From an uncultured Duncaniella sp. (GTDB taxonomy: Bacteria; Bacteroidota; Bacteroidia; Bacteroidales; Muribaculaceae): a stretch of DNA of 63,053 bases. Below are positions 43,089 through 51,493 of this stretch, piece after piece (within the stretch, counting starts at the first letter, position 1; each line of letters begins with the position of its first letter). Location of the stretch: NCBI RefSeq assembly GCF_910578445.1, contig NZ_CAJTQC010000017.1, forward strand, positions 1 through 63,053, written 5' to 3'. The position numbers were made by a program, and so were the translations under genes. The notes under the pieces were generated by a model. The model worked only from the letters and a program-made list of their open reading frames with translations, did not search any database and was not told where the DNA came from.

Positions 43089-45110
43089 TCAGCTTAATGA
43101 GTCGAACGCTCCGTCGATTACGGAGTCATCGGCTATGTTGGGTAGGGTGACGCGAAGCAGCGGAGTCCGTTGCATTTCGCGTTTGATTGCTGAAATCGCC
43201 CCATCGTTGCGGGCCCATGACCGGCGTGCTATGCCGTTGTTCACATCCCATAGGAGCATTTCGTCAATGTGGCGTGCCGAGTCGTCGCTTCCGTCAATGA
43301 CCATGCCGAAACCGCCGTTGATGACTTCGCCCCAGCCGACACCTCCGCCGTTGTGGATTGAAACCCATGTAGCGCCGCGGAACGAGTCGCCGATGACGTT
43401 GTGCACGGCCATGTCGGCGGTGTATTGCGAACCGTCGTAGATGTTGGATGTCTCGCGGTATGGGGAGTCCGTTCCCGATACGTCGTGGTGGTCGCGTCCG
43501 AGCACTATGGGTGCTGATATTTCACCGCGGGCTATTGCATCGTTGAAGGCGCGTGCGATTTTGGTGCGTCCCTCACAGTCGGCATACAGGATTCGAGCCT
43601 GCGACCCGACCACGAGTCTGTTGCGTCCGGCCTCGCGTATCCAGTGGATGTTGTCGCGCAGCTGACCTTTGATTTCATCAGGAGCTTCCTTGAGTATCTC
43701 CTCGAGCACTTCAGCTGCTATGGCATCGCTTTTTGCAAGGTCGTCGGGATTTCCCGAAGTGCAGACCCAGCGGAACGGCCCGAATCCGTAGTCAAAGAAA
43801 CTCGGCCCCATGATGTCCTGCACGTAGGAGGGATAGCGGAACGTGCCGTCCTCCTTCATTATGTCAGCTCCTGCGCGTGATGATTCAAGCAGGAATGCGT
43901 TACCGTAGTCGAAGAAGTACATGCCGTTGGCTGTTATGCGGTTGATTGCGTTGACCTGACGGCGCAACGATTCTTGAACGTGGCGCTTGAATTCTTCGGG
44001 ATTTTCTGCCATCATGGTCTTGGCCTCTTCAAAGCTCAGACCGGCCGGATAATATCCTCCCGCCCAAGGATTGTGGAGTGAGGTCTGGTCAGAACCGAGG
44101 TCTACTTTCACGCCGTCGTCCGCAAGGCGTTCCCAAAGGTCGACCACATTGCCCTGATAGGCGAATGAAACAGCTTCGCGGTTTTTGCGCGCTTCGGCCA
44201 CACGGACCATGAGGTCGTCGAGCGAGGTATAGACCTCGTCGACCCAACCCTGACTGTGGCGCGTCTCGACGGCCTTGGGATTGACTTCTGCGGTGATGCT
44301 GACGACACCCGCGATGTTTCCGGCCTTCGGCTGTGCGCCTGACATTCCGCCAAGACCGGCGGACACAAACAGCATGCCGCCGAGGTCATGCCGGCCTTCG
44401 GCAAGACGCTTGCGCCCGGCGTTGAGGACGGTGATGGTTGTGCCGTGGACAATTCCCTGCGGTCCGATATACATATATGAACCGGCTGTCATCTGACCGT
44501 ACTGCGACACTCCGAGTGCATTGAAGCGCTCCCAGTCATCGGGTTTTGAATAGTTGGGGATGACCATACCGTTTGTGACTATTACACGCGGCGCGTCGGG
44601 GTGTGACGGGAATAGGCCTAACGGATGACCCGAGTACATGACAAGGGTCTGTGAGTCGGTCATCTCCGACAGATATTTCATTGCGAGAAGATATTGTGCC
44701 CAGTTCTGGAACACAGCGCCGTTTCCGCCATATGTGATCAGCTCGTGGGGATGCTGTGCCACCCGCGGGTCGAGATTGTTCTGAATCATCATCATGATAG
44801 CGGCAGCCTGACGTGAGCGGGCCGGATATGCGTCAATCGGTCGGGCATACATCTCGTAGTCGGGACGGAAACGATACATGTAGATGCGGCCATATGTCTC
44901 AAGTTCGGATGCGAATTCACCGGCAAGTTCACGGTGGAGATGTTGCGGGAAATAGCGCAGGGCGTTTTTAAGAGCCAGTTTTTTCTCAGCCGGAGTCAGT
45001 ATGTCCTTGCGTTTCGGGGCATGATTGACAGTCGTGTCATAAGCTTTAGGCGCAGGAAGGGTGTCAGGGATGCCTGCACCGACAGTCATGCGGAATTCTT
45101 CGTTTGTCAT
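43089..45110 (-). CDS. hutU: Urocanate hydratase
   Basis: Second step: hydrates urocanate to imidazolone propionate using bound NAD. ATG 45110 gives 673 residues; the frame extends upstream to 45176 but that would overlap ftcD by 53 bases, while 45110 leaves a 13-base gap. Family motifs include YGGNGAVFQNWAQYLLAM, GQMTAGSYMYIGPQGIVHGT and SIHNGGGVGWGEVINGG. It is longer than the roughly 560 residues of the Pseudomonas enzyme, the form usual in Bacteroidota. Confidence 0.94.
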   Translation of the reverse strand: MTNEEFRMTVGAGIPDTLPAPKAYDTTVNHAPKRKDILTPAEKKLALKNALRYFPQHLHRELAGEFASELETYGRIYMYRFRPDYEMYARPIDAYPARSRQAAAIMMMIQNNLDPRVAQHPHELITYGGNGAVFQNWAQYLLAMKYLSEMTDSQTLVMYSGHPLGLFPSHPDAPRVIVTNGMVIPNYSKPDDWERFNALGVSQYGQMTAGSYMYIGPQGIVHGTTITVLNAGRKRLAEGRHDLGGMLFVSAGLGGMSGAQPKAGNIAGVVSITAEVNPKAVETRHSQGWVDEVYTSLDDLMVRVAEARKNREAVSFAYQGNVVDLWERLADDGVKVDLGSDQTSLHNPWAGGYYPAGLSFEEAKTMMAENPEEFKRHVQESLRRQVNAINRITANGMYFFDYGNAFLLESSRAGADIMKEDGTFRYPSYVQDIMGPSFFDYGFGPFRWVCTSGNPDDLAKSDAIAAEVLEEILKEAPDEIKGQLRDNIHWIREAGRNRLVVGSQARILYADCEGRTKIARAFNDAIARGEISAPIVLGRDHHDVSGTDSPYRETSNIYDGSQYTADMAVHNVIGDSFRGATWVSIHNGGGVGWGEVINGGFGMVIDGSDDSARHIDEMLLWDVNNGIARRSWARNDGAISAIKREMQRTPLLRVTLPNIADDSVIDGAFDSLS

Positions 45111-45123
45111 GGTTGAGGTCGGC

Positions 45124-46827
45124 TTATCGGTTGAGTATTTCATTGACAATTTCCAGCACCCTTGCCTCTGCGGCAATCGCTTCGGCTGCTATTTCGGCTG
45201 CGCGTGCGGTCAGGCGCTCTGCTTCGTCACGGTTTTTGAGTGAGGCGGCATTGATGCGCACATTGAGCTGTGCGCCAAGCACGGCCGAACGCGCGGCGAG
45301 TGCACCGACACCGGCATCGCTTACCGAGGCCGGATTTCCCGTGCGGGCCATTGATTCGAGCAGTGGGAAGACAGCGGCCGCTGTCTCCATTGTCGAGAGC
45401 GGTATGCGTGTGGCATAGAGAGTGGCGTCTTCAATGGCTGCTGCGCGGGCTGCCTTCTCCTCTTCGCTTGATTTCGGCATTTTGAATGCGTCCATGATGC
45501 GGTTGAACGCCTCGGTGTCTTCGTCGACAAGGTGGAGGAGCTGTTGCAGGAGTTCATGTCCCTTGTCGGCCTGATCGGAAAATTCTTTCCAGCGGTCGTC
45601 CCATCCGGCTTTGTGTGCCGACAGATTTGCCACCATAGTGCCGAGTGCGGCTGCAAGAGCGCCCATGTAGGCCGAAATCGATCCGCCACCCGGGGCAGGG
45701 GATTCCGAGGCGGTTTCCTCGGCGAATTCCGTGCATGTCATGTCGGTGAGTTTCTTTCCTGTATTTTTCTGCGCAATCATGAATTCGACCACCTTCTCTT
45801 CAGGACGGAAGGGAGTAAGCTCGTCGAGTCCCATTGACTTGACAGCCATGCGGATAATCTCGTCTTCTGAAATGCCTGTGGAGCGTTGCTGCTTGTGGAG
45901 GAAATATCGTCCGGCTTCGATGAGTGTGCGTTTTGGCACGAGGCCGACAATCTCTGTGCCGGTGACACGCAGTCCGCGCGCATTGGCCGCACGGCATACT
46001 TCGTCGAACGCAACATGGAGTGGAGTGACTGAAATGTCGGTGATGTTCATCGACACCTGTGCGATGCCATATTCGTCGATGAACCAGCCGATGGCCTTCG
46101 TGGCCTTGAGTGTGCCGGGCTGCATGATGGTGTTGCCATCGGCATCTTTCAGCGGTTTTCCTGTAATCTTTCCGCCTTCGCGCATCGGACGGCCTTTTTC
46201 GCGGACATCGAATGCAATTGCGTTTGCGCGGCGTGTCGAGGTTGTGTTGAGGTTGAAATTGACTGCGATGAGGAAGTCGCGCGCTCCGACGGCGGTCGCT
46301 CCGGTGCGGGCTGCCTTCTCGTCAAACGGACGGTCACCGAAATCCGGGCCTTTTCCTGCATGGTTCATTTTTTCCGGAAGGGCTTCATATTCACCCTCGC
46401 GGCATACTGCGAGATTTCGGCGTTCGGGTGTGAAGGCCGCTGATTCGTAGCAATAGGTCGGGACTTCAAGTTCGTCGGCTATGCGTTTTGCAAGCTTACG
46501 TGCGAGTTCTGCACACTCTTCAAGCGTGATGCCCGAGATGGGAATGAGGGGACACACATCGGTCGCGCCCATGCGCGGATGTGCGCCGTGATGATTGCGC
46601 ATGTCAATCAGTTCTGCCGCGCGTCTGACACCTCTGAATGCGGCTTCGACCACTGCTTCCGGCTCACCGACGAAAGTCACGACCGTGCGGTTTGTCGCTT
46701 CGCCCGGGTCTACGTCGAGCAGGTTTATCCCCTTGACGCTTTCGATTGCGTCGGTGATGGATTTTATTACATTTTTATCGCGTCCCTCGCTGAAATTAGG
46801 GACACATTCAATAATTTGTGTTTTCAT
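45124..46827 (-). CDS. ftcD: Bifunctional glutamate formimidoyltransferase / formimidoyl-THF cyclodeaminase
   Basis: Transfers the formimino group of formiminoglutamate to tetrahydrofolate, yielding glutamate, then deaminates it to methenyl-THF. ATG 46827 gives 567 residues starting MKTQIIECVPNFSEGRD; the earlier ATG 46878 would lie upstream of the transcript start. The transferase domain covers about 1-325 with NHHGAHPRMGATDVCP (catalytic histidine region). The cyclodeaminase domain (about 360-567) begins after FAEETASESPAPGGGSISAYMGAL. This fused form replaces the HutF/HutG routes of other bacteria. First gene of the hut operon. Confidence 0.94.
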   Translation of the reverse strand: MKTQIIECVPNFSEGRDKNVIKSITDAIESVKGINLLDVDPGEATNRTVVTFVGEPEAVVEAAFRGVRRAAELIDMRNHHGAHPRMGATDVCPLIPISGITLEECAELARKLAKRIADELEVPTYCYESAAFTPERRNLAVCREGEYEALPEKMNHAGKGPDFGDRPFDEKAARTGATAVGARDFLIAVNFNLNTTSTRRANAIAFDVREKGRPMREGGKITGKPLKDADGNTIMQPGTLKATKAIGWFIDEYGIAQVSMNITDISVTPLHVAFDEVCRAANARGLRVTGTEIVGLVPKRTLIEAGRYFLHKQQRSTGISEDEIIRMAVKSMGLDELTPFRPEEKVVEFMIAQKNTGKKLTDMTCTEFAEETASESPAPGGGSISAYMGALAAALGTMVANLSAHKAGWDDRWKEFSDQADKGHELLQQLLHLVDEDTEAFNRIMDAFKMPKSSEEEKAARAAAIEDATLYATRIPLSTMETAAAVFPLLESMARTGNPASVSDAGVGALAARSAVLGAQLNVRINAASLKNRDEAERLTARAAEIAAEAIAAEARVLEIVNEILNR

Positions 46828-46875
46828 GGAATATGAAATAATGAGTAATGGTATTGATTTTATTAAGTCGGTATG

Positions 46876-46907
46876 CAAATATAAATAATAGAAGTTGAAG
46901 TGGCAAA
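46876..46907 (-). promoter_or_regulatory. Consensus promoter of the hut operon
   Basis: On the minus strand TTTG (46907-46904), 20 bases, then TATATTTG (46883-46876). Exact boxes and spacing. The transcript would start near 46869, 42 bases before ftcD, which excludes the start at 46878. Confidence 0.85.
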
Positions 46908-46935
46908 TTTCAGCGGTGGCATTTTTGCTTGATTA

Positions 46936-46965
46936 CTGTTTGGATTCGGACTGTTTGGATTCGGA
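46936..46965. repeat. Tandem 15-bp direct repeat upstream of the hut promoter
   Basis: CTGTTTGGATTCGGA occurs twice in succession (46936-46950 and 46951-46965). It lies 29 bases upstream of the -33 box of the hut promoter, about -67 to -96 from the inferred transcript start, and directly after the Lrp-family stop codon. The position suits an activator binding site; this is inference. Confidence 0.7.
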
Positions 46966-47445
46966 TTATTGTTCCGGCAAAGGAAGGTGATGAGTGTTTT
47001 TGACTTCACCGAGGACAAAGGAGCTGTTGAGTGAGCCGATGCAGTCAAGGTCGCCGAGGATTCGGAGAATAAATTTCTGATAAGATTTCATGTCGCGTGT
47101 ATAGATTTTGAGCAGGAAGTCATAATCGCCTGAGATATTATAGCATTCGGCGATTTCAGGGATATTTTGGACGGCATCCATTATTCGCATGGCATTTTCA
47201 CTGGTATGCTGTTTGAGTTTAAGGTAACAGAATGCCATGAAGCCACATTCAAGTTTTTCGGCATTGAGAACAGCCATGTATTTTGTGATGTATCCGTCAC
47301 GTTCAAGACGTTTTACGCGTTCGAAAGTTGGGGTGGGTGAGAGGTGGATGACGGATGCGAGTTCTTTGACCGTAAGGCGTGAATTGTCTTGCAGGGCGCT
47401 CAGAATGCGTAGGTCAGTGGAGTCAAGAGTATAGGTTGATTTCAT
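46966..47445 (-). CDS. Lrp/AsnC family transcriptional regulator
   Basis: DNA-binding regulator of 159 residues. An N-terminal helix-turn-helix (about 12-53, LRILSALQDNSRLTVKELAS...RVKRLERDGYI) is followed by the RAM/ACT-like effector domain from about 70 (ECGFMAFCYLKLKQHTSENAM; EIAECYNISGDYDFLLKIYTRD). Members sense amino acids. It sits between the divergent metY and the hut operon, so control of either is plausible; no target is proven. Confidence 0.92.
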   Translation of the reverse strand: MKSTYTLDSTDLRILSALQDNSRLTVKELASVIHLSPTPTFERVKRLERDGYITKYMAVLNAEKLECGFMAFCYLKLKQHTSENAMRIMDAVQNIPEIAECYNISGDYDFLLKIYTRDMKSYQKFILRILGDLDCIGSLNSSFVLGEVKNTHHLPLPEQ

Positions 47446-47528
47446 GATGGATGGATTCGATGAGAATAATATTCTGCTTAAAATGGATAAAAAGTCTGTA
47501 TTTTAGAATATATAGACTGTGTAATTTG

Positions 47529-47536
47529 CAAATATA
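47529..47536 (-). promoter_or_regulatory. -7 element of the Lrp-family gene
   Basis: TATATTTG on the minus strand, about 83 bases before the start codon. The -33 box is poor (TTCA at the 20-base distance). Confidence 0.5.
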
Positions 47537-47560
47537 GTGTAATTTTCCAAGATTTTTGAA

Positions 47561-47595
47561 TTTGTTGGATGAATATTTTATACATTGTAATTTTG
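47561..47595 (+). promoter_or_regulatory. Promoter of metY
   Basis: TAATTTTG at 47588-47595 with TTTG at 47561-47564, 23 bases apart, slightly longer than usual. The leader is about 28 bases. No SAM riboswitch fits in the gap. Confidence 0.6.
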
Positions 47596-47629
47596 TCATC
47601 AGAAATAACAACAAATAACTATTGGATTT

Positions 47630-48919
47630 ATGGCAAACAACAAACTCCATTTCGAGACACTCCAGCTACATGTAGGACAAGAGCATCCTGATCCGGCAAC
47701 AGACGCAAGGGCTGTCCCCATATATCAGACCACATCCTATGTGTTCAGGAACTCGCAGCATGCGTCGGACCGTTTCGGTCTGCGCGATCCCGGAAATATC
47801 TACGGTCGTCTGACCAATTCTACCCAAGGGGTGCTTGAGGAGCGGGTCGCAGCGCTCGAAGGCGGAGTAGCCGGGCTTGCTGTGGCAAGCGGCGCGGCCG
47901 CTATCAGCTATGCACTTGAAAACATCGTGCAGGCAGGCGACCACATTCTTGCCGCCGACAATCTCTATGGTGGCAGCTATAACCTGATTGCCCATACGTT
48001 CGCTCCGCGTGGCGTTGAGAGTGATTTTGTCGATGTCCGCGACCTCGGACTTGTGGAACGCTCGATAAAACCCAACACCAAAGTGCTTTTTGTGGAGACC
48101 TTCGGTAATCCCAACTGTGATGTCACCGACATTGACGCGCTTGCCGAAATAGCCCACCGCCACAACATTCCGCTCATAGTGGACAATACTTTCGGCACTC
48201 CTTATCTCATACGCCCTCTTGAACACGGCGCGGACATCGTGGTCCATTCGGCGACCAAATTTCTCGGTGGTCACGGCACGAGTCTCGGCGGTGTGATAGT
48301 CGACGGCGGAAGCTTTGACTGGAAAGCCTGTCCGGATAAATTCCCGACTCTTGCAAAGCCCGATCCGAGCTATCACGGTGCGATTTTTGCAGATGTCGCA
48401 GGCAAGGCTGCATTTGTGACACGCATACGTGCCGTCCTTCTCCGCGATACGGGTGCGGCCATCTCTCCATTCAATGCTTTCATACTTCTTCAGGGTGTCG
48501 AGACACTGTCACTGCGTGTAGAGCGGCATGTTGAAAACGCCATTAAAGTGGTGGATTTCCTTGCCTCTCATCCAAAGGTTGCGAAAGTCAACCATCCGTC
48601 ATTGCCTGAACACCCTGACCATGAGCTATACAACAAGCTTTTCCCCGCCGGAGGGGGAAGCATATTCACATTCGAAATCAAGGGAGGCCAAGAAGAAGCA
48701 TGGCGCTTCATTGATTCATTGAAAATCTTTTCGCTGCTTGCAAATGTGGCCGATGTAAAAAGCCTCGTCATTCATCCCTACACGACCACACATTCACAGC
48801 TCTCTCCCGAAGAACTTAAACGTCAGCACATATCACCCTCGACTGTGCGCCTGAGCATAGGTACGGAACATATCGACGACATCATCGCCGATATTTCCGA
48901 AGCTCTCGAAAAGGTGTGA
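47630..48919 (+). CDS. metY: O-acetylhomoserine sulfhydrylase (aminocarboxypropyltransferase)
   Basis: PLP enzyme making homocysteine from O-acetylhomoserine and sulfide. The 429 residues have the MetY-type start HFETLQLHVGQEHPDPATDARAVPIYQ rather than the shorter MetB type. K210 in HSATKFLGGHG is the Schiff-base lysine; YGRLTNSTQGVLEERVAALEGG and TTTHSQLS are other family motifs. Single gene, ended by two hairpins. Confidence 0.94.
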   Translation: MANNKLHFETLQLHVGQEHPDPATDARAVPIYQTTSYVFRNSQHASDRFGLRDPGNIYGRLTNSTQGVLEERVAALEGGVAGLAVASGAAAISYALENIVQAGDHILAADNLYGGSYNLIAHTFAPRGVESDFVDVRDLGLVERSIKPNTKVLFVETFGNPNCDVTDIDALAEIAHRHNIPLIVDNTFGTPYLIRPLEHGADIVVHSATKFLGGHGTSLGGVIVDGGSFDWKACPDKFPTLAKPDPSYHGAIFADVAGKAAFVTRIRAVLLRDTGAAISPFNAFILLQGVETLSLRVERHVENAIKVVDFLASHPKVAKVNHPSLPEHPDHELYNKLFPAGGGSIFTFEIKGGQEEAWRFIDSLKIFSLLANVADVKSLVIHPYTTTHSQLSPEELKRQHISPSTVRLSIGTEHIDDIIADISEALEKV

Positions 48920-48933
48920 TATCAGGATTCAGA

Positions 48934-49011
48934 CGCGGACGGTATCTGTGAAGACACCGTCCGCGCAACCTTTGCATTTCAGCAGGCCGCGAGGCCTGTT
49001 TTTTCTTTTTT
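48934..49011 (+). terminator. Two hairpins after metY; the second a strong intrinsic terminator
   Basis: The first stem pairs GCGGACGGT at 48935-48943 with ACCGTCCGC at 48956-48964. The second pairs CAGGCC (48983-48988) with GGCCTG (48993-48998), loop GCGA, followed by a 13-base run of mostly T. The second has the full intrinsic terminator form. Confidence 0.85.
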
Positions 49012-49047
49012 ATGCGCTTACGTTGATTGAAATATTCAAAAATCTTG

Positions 49048-49055
49048 TAACTTTG
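49048..49055 (+). promoter_or_regulatory. -7 element of yqeY
   Basis: TAACTTTG, with ATTG 18 bases upstream as a partial -33 box. The leader to 49179 is about 115 bases. Confidence 0.6.
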
Positions 49056-49178
49056 CAGATAGATAGAGAGGCTCTTCTGAATTTCAGATTCGGAAGTGCG
49101 CTTTTGTGTATTTTGTGCTTAGGCCAAACAAATTAATCTCCTCACGTTTTATACATAAAATTATTTTGAGAAAAAGAT

Positions 49179-49631
49179 ATGGATTTATTTGAAAAGATTT
49201 CAGCCGATATAAAGACTGCGATGCTTGCTCGCGAGAAAGTGCGTCTCGAGACTCTCCGCGGCATAAAGAAGGAATTTCTTGAAGCGAAAACCGCAAAAGG
49301 TGGCGACGGCTCGCTCTCTGACGAGGCTGCTACCAAGATTCTTGCCAAGATGGCGAAACAGCGTCGTGAGACATCGCAGATCTACGAAGAGCAGAATCGT
49401 CCGGAACTCCGCGACAACGAGCTTGCCGAGGCTGCCGTGATTGAAGAATATCTCCCGAAGCAGCTCAGTGACGAGGAACTGACAGCCGAACTCAAGAAAA
49501 TCATAGCAGAGACTGGCGCGACCTCACCCAAGGAAATGGGCAAGGTGATGGGCGTGGCTTCAAAGACGCTCGCCGGACGTGCTGACGGCAAGGTCATATC
49601 GGCCAAGGTCAGAGAACTCCTCAACAATTGA
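49179..49631 (+). CDS. yqeY: GatB/YqeY domain protein
   Basis: Cytosolic protein of 150 residues with the YqeY fold related to the tail domain of GatB. Typical are SADIKTAMLAREKVRLETLR, the YEEQNRPELRDNELAEAAVIEEYLP block and the C-terminal GKVMGVASKTLAGRADGKVIS. It may bind tRNA, but no enzymatic role is known. Followed after 33 bases by serS. Confidence 0.93.
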   Translation: MDLFEKISADIKTAMLAREKVRLETLRGIKKEFLEAKTAKGGDGSLSDEAATKILAKMAKQRRETSQIYEEQNRPELRDNELAEAAVIEEYLPKQLSDEELTAELKKIIAETGATSPKEMGKVMGVASKTLAGRADGKVISAKVRELLNN

Positions 49632-49664
49632 TTTCAAAGATAATTACAACAACAAAATATTCAA

Positions 49665-50936
49665 ATGCTTACCCTTCAGCAAATCAAAGAGGATCCCGAA
49701 CGCATCATAGCGCGCCTCGCCGTCAAAGGTTTTGACGGAAAGCAGGGAGTCAACGATGTAATCGACTTCGACGACGAACGCCGCAGCCTCCAGTATCAGA
49801 ACGACACTCTTGCCGCCGAACTCAAGAAGCAGGCTGATGCCATCGGCCGTCTGATGAAGGAAGGCCGCCGTGACGAGGCCGAGGAAGCTAAAAAGAAAGT
49901 GGCTGAAATCAAGGCTCAGCAAAAAGAGATAGCCGACCGCCTTACCACCACTGAAAACGCTATCCGCGACATCCTTCTCGGCATGCCCAATATCCCTTGT
50001 GACGCAGTGCCCGAAGGCAAGAGCGCAGAGGACAATGTGGTTGAAAAGACCGGCGGCCCGATGCCTGATCTTCCTGCCGACGCTCTCCCTCACTGGGAAC
50101 TCGCAAAGAAATACAATCTTATCAACTTTGACCTTGGTGTCAAAATCACAGGCCCGGGTTTCCCCGTCTACATCGGCAAGGGTGCACGTCTGCAGCGCGC
50201 TCTCATCCAGTTTTTCCTCGATGAAGCCGGAAAGGCCGGTTATATTGAAATCCAGCCCCCCTACGTTGTCAATGAGGCATCGGGCTACGGTACAGGCCAG
50301 CTTCCCGACAAGGAAGGCCAGATGTATTTCATCAATGAAGACAAGCTCTATCTGATTCCGACAGCCGAAGTCCCCGTGACCAACATCTATCGCGATGTGA
50401 TTCTTTCCGCTGACCAGCTGCCGATAAAGAACTGTGCCTACTCTGCATGTTTCCGTCGCGAGGCAGGCTCTTATGGCAAGGATGTCCGCGGACTCAACCG
50501 TCTCCATCAGTTCGACAAAGTGGAAATCGTGCGCATCGAGAAACCCGAGAACTCCTATGCGGCTCTTGAAGAGATGAAGGACCACGTACAGGGCCTTCTC
50601 GAAAAACTTGGTCTCCCTTGGCACATACTCCGTCTCTGCGGAGGTGACATGAGCTTCACTTCAGCCATCACATTCGACTTCGAGGTCAACTCTGCCGCAC
50701 AGGGCCGCTGGCTCGAGGTTTCATCGGTTTCAAACTTCGAGACCTATCAGGCCAACCGTCTGAAATGCCGTTACCGTGCCGAGGACAAAAAGACTCGTCT
50801 CTGTCACACTCTCAACGGTTCGGCTCTTGCTCTTCCGCGCATCATGGCCGCTCTTCTGGAAAACAATCAGACCGCTCAGGGCATCGTGATTCCCGAGTGT
50901 CTGCGCCGCTACACAGGCTTCGACATCATCGACTGA
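49665..50936 (+). CDS. serS: Seryl-tRNA synthetase
   Basis: Class II aminoacyl-tRNA synthetase charging tRNA-Ser. The 423 residues include the N-terminal antiparallel coiled-coil arm (about 30-100, rich in E, K and A), then motif 2 (ACFRREAGSYGKDVRGLNRLHQF) and motif 3 (NGSALALPRIMAALLENNQ). Full length. Probably co-transcribed with yqeY. Confidence 0.97.
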   Translation: MLTLQQIKEDPERIIARLAVKGFDGKQGVNDVIDFDDERRSLQYQNDTLAAELKKQADAIGRLMKEGRRDEAEEAKKKVAEIKAQQKEIADRLTTTENAIRDILLGMPNIPCDAVPEGKSAEDNVVEKTGGPMPDLPADALPHWELAKKYNLINFDLGVKITGPGFPVYIGKGARLQRALIQFFLDEAGKAGYIEIQPPYVVNEASGYGTGQLPDKEGQMYFINEDKLYLIPTAEVPVTNIYRDVILSADQLPIKNCAYSACFRREAGSYGKDVRGLNRLHQFDKVEIVRIEKPENSYAALEEMKDHVQGLLEKLGLPWHILRLCGGDMSFTSAITFDFEVNSAAQGRWLEVSSVSNFETYQANRLKCRYRAEDKKTRLCHTLNGSALALPRIMAALLENNQTAQGIVIPECLRRYTGFDIID

Positions 50937-51052
50937 TTGTCTTCTTTTCAGTAGCCACGGCCATTAACGGCGGCAACTATTACAGTCGTCGGCGCGTTGT
51001 ATAAGAGTGACCCGCTCCGGGTCGCTTACCACTCAAAAATACAAATGTAATT

Positions 51053-51388
51053 ATGGAATCAACACGTCAAGCTAAAATATCGCGTCTGCTGCAGAAGGAG
51101 CTCAGTGAGATTTTCCGTCAGCAGACAGCCAAGACCCACGGCACGCTTGTGTCAGTGAGCATAGTCAGGGTTTCTCCCGATCTCAGCATCGCTAAGGTGT
51201 ATCTTTCGATATTCCCCTCTGAAAGATCGCAGGAACTTCTCGAAAGCATCAAGAACAATGCCAAGACAATCAGGTATGAACTCGCTCAGAAGGTGCGCTT
51301 CCAGTTGAGGAAATGTCCTGAACTGAGCTTCTATCTTGATGATTCGCTCGACTATATCGACAATATCGACAAGCTTCTCACCAAATAG
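51053..51388 (+). CDS. rbfA: Ribosome-binding factor A
   Basis: KH-like protein of 111 residues that acts late in 30S maturation on 16S rRNA helix 1. The start STRQAKISRLLQKELSEIF and the segment VSIVRVSPDLSIAKVYLSIFP are characteristic. C-terminus YLDDSLDYIDNIDKLL is the usual end. A terminator follows at 51423. Confidence 0.94.
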   Translation: MESTRQAKISRLLQKELSEIFRQQTAKTHGTLVSVSIVRVSPDLSIAKVYLSIFPSERSQELLESIKNNAKTIRYELAQKVRFQLRKCPELSFYLDDSLDYIDNIDKLLTK

Positions 51389-51422
51389 TTGCCTCGGAAA
51401 TACGATAAATACGCTTTATAAT

Positions 51423-51459
51423 GCGGTGGCGTCGGTTTTTCAACGTCACCGCTTTTCTT
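51423..51459 (+). terminator. Terminator after rbfA
   Basis: Ten-base arms 51423-51432 and 51443-51452 with one G-T pair, followed by TTTTCTT. It lies 35 bases after the rbfA stop and 35 before the permease start. Confidence 0.75.
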
Positions 51460-51493
51460 ACATGCCAGTCAATCATCTTTCCCAATCACCACA

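Noticed and set aside
47446..47629. SAM-responsive riboswitch upstream of metY
   Set aside because: The expected leader after the promoter is only about 28 bases, too short for any known SAM riboswitch.
49644..50624. 326-codon frame antisense to serS
   Set aside because: Lies opposite a complete seryl-tRNA synthetase and has no recognisable domain.
51006..51026. Hairpin between serS and rbfA
   Set aside because: Nine-base stem with a three-base loop but no T-run; serS and rbfA may be co-transcribed, so I do not call a terminator.
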